NCBI GenBank assembly: GCA_035361075.1
Contig: DAOSBX010000054.1
Span: 1-20,133 of the forward strand
Reading direction: 5' to 3'
DNA: 20,133 nucleotides
From: Candidatus Hydrogenedens sp.
GTDB lineage: Bacteria > Hydrogenedentota > Hydrogenedentia > Hydrogenedentales > Hydrogenedentaceae
Part shown: one piece after another, positions 16,556 to 20,133 of the stretch
How positions within the stretch are numbered: the first letter of the stretch is position 1
Layout: each line of letters begins with the position of its first letter
Notes under the pieces: model-generated
Told to the model about the DNA's origin: nothing
Database searches by the model: none
What the model saw: the letters and a program-made list of their open reading frames with translations, nothing else
Program-made: the position numbers and the translations under genes

Positions 16556-16591
16556 TCAGACAAATTAGACATGTTGGACACGTCGGGTAGA
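16556..16591 (+). repeat. second copy of the 9-bp repeat family, four degenerate units
   Basis: TCAGACAAA, TTAGACATG, TTGGACACG and TCGGGTAGA follow one another in 9-bp register in the 181-bp gap between the exported protein and the methyltransferase. The 12-mer GTTGGACACGTC (16573-16584) is also present exactly in the 9944-9997 array (9970-9981). The units are more diverged than in the first array. Confidence 0.8.
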
Positions 16592-16607
16592 GTAAACAAA
16601 ACTAACT

Positions 16608-16638
16608 TTGAGTTTTAGGTATGCAGGATAGGTATAAA
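16608..16638 (+). promoter_or_regulatory. possible promoter for the methyltransferase gene
   Basis: TTGAGT at 16608-16613 and TATAAA at 16633-16638 lie upstream of the methyltransferase start at 16699. The 19-nt spacer is longer than ideal, so the call is weak. Confidence 0.22.
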
Positions 16639-16698
16639 GTACCAAAAAATGAGATAATAAGCGGAATGTGTATCATTAAATAAAAGCAGGAAATAAAT

Positions 16699-17721
16699 AT
16701 GACATTTTTAGATATCGTCAAAGGTTCAAAGGAAGTATTGTGTTGTCCATTTGCAAGTTTTCCTGGCACTTCATTAACAAAATCCACAGTGAAAGAGAAC
16801 CTGAATAACGGGATACTACAAGCAGAAACTATTATTGCCTTGCAGAAAGTGTGCGATTTTGATATTGTTTTTCCGATGATGGATTTAACTGTAGAAGCGG
16901 AGGCATTTGGGGCGAATATCAACTGGGATATTGATGAACTACCTGCTATCACGGGAAAAATAATCGCTGACGCAAACGATGTAAAATTTTTACCAATACC
17001 TGAAATTGGGGAAGGTAATAGATTAGGCATTTTCGTTGAGGCATGTAGAAAATTGAAAATGGAATTTCCTAATAAATGGGTTTGGGGATATATCCTTGGA
17101 CCCTTTTCGGTAGCAGGTCGTTTGATGGGGATGACAGAGATTTCCATTGCAATAAAATTAGAACCTGAACTCGTTCATCATGTATTAGAAAAGGTACATG
17201 GCTTGTTGGAACAATATGCATCAGCATTACTTATTACAGGAATTGATGGTTTGGTTATATTAGAACCTGCATCGGGAATGTTAGATGAAAATGATGCTAA
17301 TGAGTTTTCTAATAATTATATTAAGAGAATTGTAAATGTAATTAAAGATAAGGGGAAAATCCCTGTTTTGCATAATTGTGGGAGAGTTTTACATCTTGTT
17401 GAAAGTCTTTGTGCGACGGAAGTGGAAGTACTCCACGTAGGTTCAGTAACAGAACCTTATGATATTTATCCACGTGTCCCTGAGAATGTTGTTTTGATGG
17501 GAAATTTAAATCCAACAGAAACATTTCTACAGGGAGCACCAGAAAAAGTTAGAGAAAACACTATAGCGTTACTCAAAAAAATGTTGGGATATGAACGGTT
17601 CGTAATATCATCCGGTTGTGATATTCCACCAGGGACACCTATAGAAAATTTGATAGCGTTTAAAGATGCGGTAATTTCGTTAAAGCAAATCGCTAATAGT
17701 GAGTGCAACAAGGAAACATAA
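16699..17721 (+). CDS. uroporphyrinogen decarboxylase-superfamily methyltransferase (MtaA/MtbA-like)
   Basis: Cytosolic member of the UroD fold closest in pattern to MtaA/CmuA-type methyltransferases, which move a methyl group between a corrinoid cofactor and a thiol or other acceptor. It is not typical HemE: it has the zinc-thiol ligand set His225-x-Cys227 (PVLHNCGRVLHLV) and Cys307 (VISSGCDIPPGTP) expected of the methyltransferases. Other blocks are the core LVILEPASGML (185-195) and MGNLNPTE (267-274). Length 340 matches MtaA. An AGGAA at 16688-16692 lies six bases before the ATG. No corrinoid protein or activating protein gene is adjacent in the window, so the partner is unknown. The DUF4838 gene starts one base after its stop, implying translational coupling. 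Confidence 0.85.
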   Translation: MTFLDIVKGSKEVLCCPFASFPGTSLTKSTVKENLNNGILQAETIIALQKVCDFDIVFPMMDLTVEAEAFGANINWDIDELPAITGKIIADANDVKFLPIPEIGEGNRLGIFVEACRKLKMEFPNKWVWGYILGPFSVAGRLMGMTEISIAIKLEPELVHHVLEKVHGLLEQYASALLITGIDGLVILEPASGMLDENDANEFSNNYIKRIVNVIKDKGKIPVLHNCGRVLHLVESLCATEVEVLHVGSVTEPYDIYPRVPENVVLMGNLNPTETFLQGAPEKVRENTIALLKKMLGYERFVISSGCDIPPGTPIENLIAFKDAVISLKQIANSECNKET

Positions 17722-17722
17722 T

Positions 17723-20133
17723 ATGACACACATTGGTTGGATACGGTTGGGATTGATATTTGTCTTTATATTTTCTCCATTTCTATTATTTGCCCAATCA
17801 GATGATGTGGAAATGAAAGATTGGATTGACGCTTCACTATATCGGGATATGAATATTGTTATCCCAGTAAATGCTTCTCCTATTCTCCAACATTCTGCTG
17901 AGGTTTTCAAAAAATATTGGGAATTGTGCACATATAGACCTATTAGTATCTCTAATACAAATCAAGGGCTATTAAATATCTGGTTGGGTCCAGAACTATG
18001 CACACAAGAATTGATACACTCGGAAGAATTGGAGGACCTGGGTGAAGAAGGGTTTATCATACGAACTTACACACCCACAAGGAAATATGCCCAAAAAGGT
18101 GTGGCAAAACAATTGCTAATCTGTGGAAAGACAGATTTAGGGACACTCCATGGCGTTTATACCTTCTTTGAACGTTATTTGAATGTAGCATGGTTATCTT
18201 CATCTTACACACACACACCACCTTTAGGTTATCGCCTTAAAGAGATAGATTATAAATTTTCACCACATTTTGAATATCGCTTTTTTCTTTCTGACCTGCC
18301 TGAATTTAAGATGGATGGTGATAGGAAGGAGGGGTTGCATTTATCGTTGTCAATACCTGAAAAAGACCTTGTACCAATACCCATTTATAAATGCTTGCAA
18401 ATTAATGAAGGTACATCTAATACAAAAGAACTCGAAGTGAAACTATCTAACAAAGGCAATCCTGTATGTTTCACCTCCGAAACAATAAAACGCACCTTTC
18501 TAAACTTTATTAAGAGGCAAATTGATTCATATCCTGAACGTAAATTTTGGATGATTGATACTGGTGATATAGATAACGTTTGTTCGTGTAAGAATTGTCA
18601 GGAGTTGGTTAATAACACTGGTGCGATTATCAGTCCTTTGTTAAAAATGTTGAATGATGTCGTTGAAGAAATTGAAAAACTTTATTCGGAAAGAGATCTT
18701 AGATTTTGTCTATCTTTGAGGAATTCCTTACGTAAAGCTCCGCAAAATATGCAAGTTCACCAAAAAATATTTCTTGCTTTATCTACGGATACTTGTGATG
18801 TGGCGAATTCATTAGATAACCCTACTTCTACTACAAATGCCTGTTTTCTCGATGATCTGAAAGCATGGTCTAATATAACACCTAATATTCTTATACAATA
18901 TTATGTAGGGGCTAATTATTATTGTGGGTTATTTCATCAAGCAGAGTTGTTTAATTTCCAAAAAAATATCCAATTATTTGACCATTATCAAGTTCGTGGG
19001 ATTATTATTTGCACCCCATCACAGAAGGTATTTCCATTTACTGAATTTGGTGCCCTTAAATCATATATTTTAGCAAGGTTGATATGGGATCCCGATTTAA
19101 TTATAGAGGAGGAGATAAATCGGTTTTTAAGTATATATTATGGTTCGGCAGGTACCAAGTTTGCAGAGTTTTTAAATTATCAGAAGGAGTTTGTTAAGAA
19201 AAATAATGTTAGGTGTAGCATTTATCAAAGAGTCCCTTGGTGGAATGCAGATTATACTACATTTGCAGAAAAAATAATTCAACAAACAATGAATATGACC
19301 TTTTATAGTGAGGAGGTTTATAATCGTGTTTTACAAACTACCATGCCTCTTTATTATTCATCCTTAATTTGCCCACCAGAAATTCAAATTCAAGAAGACA
19401 AAATTATAGAAAACCGAGTTAATACAGCACAGAAAGAATCTTTTTGGAAGAATATAGATAAGATAGAAGCCTCTTTGCAGAAAGGGTTTTTTGTTTCATA
19501 TCGCGAGATTGTTCCCAAATGGATTTGTTCCGATACAACATCTAATCGTTCTTCATCATTCCGCAGGTGTTCTTTAGATAATGAATTTTATACGTTATGG
19601 ATTGTTCCCGAAAACAGAGGGGCAATTATACGTATGCAAGATAAATCATCAGGGATAGAATATCTCTCTGCCTTCCAGAAAGGGCTTAATCCATATTTTC
19701 TATGGAATGAATATAAGGACATATCAGATTTTAGATGTGGAATACCTTTTGATGGTAAATGCCTTTTGAAAGAATCGGAAAGTAATAAAATTACAATTGA
19801 AAAAGACATTGGGGAAGGTGTGTTATTACAACGGAAAATAACATTGGGAGATAATCGAGATATTATTTTTGAGTATACCTGTGATAATCAAAACACCAAA
19901 GAAGAAATAGTCTCATTTTATATTATCCCACGATTTACGTTAGATAGAGACGACAAAATGATAGAAATATGGGGTAACCATAACCAGAGATGGGAAAGGG
20001 TAAAACAAATAGATCTTGCATATCAACCGTTTGCTTATACACTACAAAATATTATTCAAGAAGACACTACTGGTATAGGAATATACTTTTGCGATAAAGG
20101 AGCATTTCTCCAGTTGGAATTGCAACAGTTGTC
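17723..20133 (+). CDS. DUF4838 exported protein, 3' end beyond the window
   Basis: An uninterrupted frame from ATG 17723 to the right edge, 803 codons plus two bases, with no stop. Translated by hand. It has a signal peptide (hydrophobic about 6-24, FLLFAQ, mature from about 26). The DUF4838 features are clear: a TDLGTLHGVYTFFERYLNVAWL block at 137-158; CSCKNCQ at 287-293, the family's C-x-C-xx-C; and GALKSYILARLIWDP (443-457) followed by INRFLSIYYGSAG (465-477), the family's helical/YYG region. DUF4838 resembles alpha-glucuronidase-like, family-67-type proteins found in polysaccharide-degrading bacteria, but its activity is not established. A further region of at least 200 residues after about 590 has beta-rich character and is unassigned. 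AGGAA at 17711-17715 is a suitable RBS, one base after the upstream stop. Partial: the C-terminus is outside. Confidence 0.85.
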   Translation, partial: MTHIGWIRLGLIFVFIFSPFLLFAQSDDVEMKDWIDASLYRDMNIVIPVNASPILQHSAEVFKKYWELCTYRPISISNTNQGLLNIWLGPELCTQELIHSEELEDLGEEGFIIRTYTPTRKYAQKGVAKQLLICGKTDLGTLHGVYTFFERYLNVAWLSSSYTHTPPLGYRLKEIDYKFSPHFEYRFFLSDLPEFKMDGDRKEGLHLSLSIPEKDLVPIPIYKCLQINEGTSNTKELEVKLSNKGNPVCFTSETIKRTFLNFIKRQIDSYPERKFWMIDTGDIDNVCSCKNCQELVNNTGAIISPLLKMLNDVVEEIEKLYSERDLRFCLSLRNSLRKAPQNMQVHQKIFLALSTDTCDVANSLDNPTSTTNACFLDDLKAWSNITPNILIQYYVGANYYCGLFHQAELFNFQKNIQLFDHYQVRGIIICTPSQKVFPFTEFGALKSYILARLIWDPDLIIEEEINRFLSIYYGSAGTKFAEFLNYQKEFVKKNNVRCSIYQRVPWWNADYTTFAEKIIQQTMNMTFYSEEVYNRVLQTTMPLYYSSLICPPEIQIQEDKIIENRVNTAQKESFWKNIDKIEASLQKGFFVSYREIVPKWICSDTTSNRSSSFRRCSLDNEFYTLWIVPENRGAIIRMQDKSSGIEYLSAFQKGLNPYFLWNEYKDISDFRCGIPFDGKCLLKESESNKITIEKDIGEGVLLQRKITLGDNRDIIFEYTCDNQNTKEEIVSFYIIPRFTLDRDDKMIEIWGNHNQRWERVKQIDLAYQPFAYTLQNIIQEDTTGIGIYFCDKGAFLQLELQQL

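Noticed and set aside
16602..17147. 181-residue minus-strand frame over the methyltransferase
   Set aside because: Antisense to a gene with clear zinc motifs; no RBS or domain seen, so a shadow.
18203..18222. Short ACACAC run in the DUF4838 gene
   Set aside because: Only a few dinucleotide units, in frame, coding Thr-His; no sign of a functional microsatellite.

Overview
The window is AT-rich bacterial chromosome carrying 15 protein genes, two dispersed 9-bp repeat arrays and several terminator or promoter candidates. I see no rRNA, tRNA, CRISPR array, integrase, transposase or phage gene. The best lineage clue is the pilin-like secreted protein at 4367-5344 (prepilin N-terminus plus a C-terminal 'GGSNVLYLDGHV' motif). 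Planctomycetes, Lentisphaerae, Hydrogenedentes and related phyla carry large families of such proteins. A Gfo/Idh/MocA oxidoreductase, a fucose-isomerase-fold protein, an exported TIM-barrel hydrolase and a DUF4838 protein fit the same kind of carbohydrate-degrading organism. The phylum assignment is an inference only.

Layout. (1) 28-2282, plus strand: tRNA dimethylallyltransferase MiaA, overlapping a family-2-like glycosyltransferase. (2) 2333-3537, minus strand: an exported 20-cysteine protein and a DUF996-type membrane protein. (3) 3668-9937, plus strand: a metallo-beta-lactamase-fold hydrolase that has lost its C-terminus, the pilin-like protein with a strong terminator, the oxidoreductase/isomerase pair, and the exported hydrolase. 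(4) 10005-14570, minus strand: a tight set of protein kinase, LysM/L,D-transpeptidase, GAF-GGDEF diguanylate cyclase and a DUF1318-like lipoprotein, with a MoxR ATPase just upstream at 14670-15635. (5) 15717 to the right edge, plus strand: an exported Tyr/Gly-rich protein of unknown function, a MtaA/UroD-family methyltransferase, and a large DUF4838 protein that starts one base after the methyltransferase stop and runs off the window.

How the genes may work together. Block 4 looks like one envelope-signalling unit: Ser/Thr phosphorylation, peptidoglycan crosslinking and c-di-GMP synthesis are placed in one transcript. The enzymes in blocks 3 and 5 look like parts of sugar or glycan catabolism. 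Their exact substrates cannot be read from the sequence.

The least explained items are the 9-bp repeat family (9944-9997 and 16556-16591, sharing an exact 12-mer), the truncated hydrolase, the secreted cysteine-rich protein, and the kinase/LDT/cyclase operon with its possibly DICT-like sensor domain.
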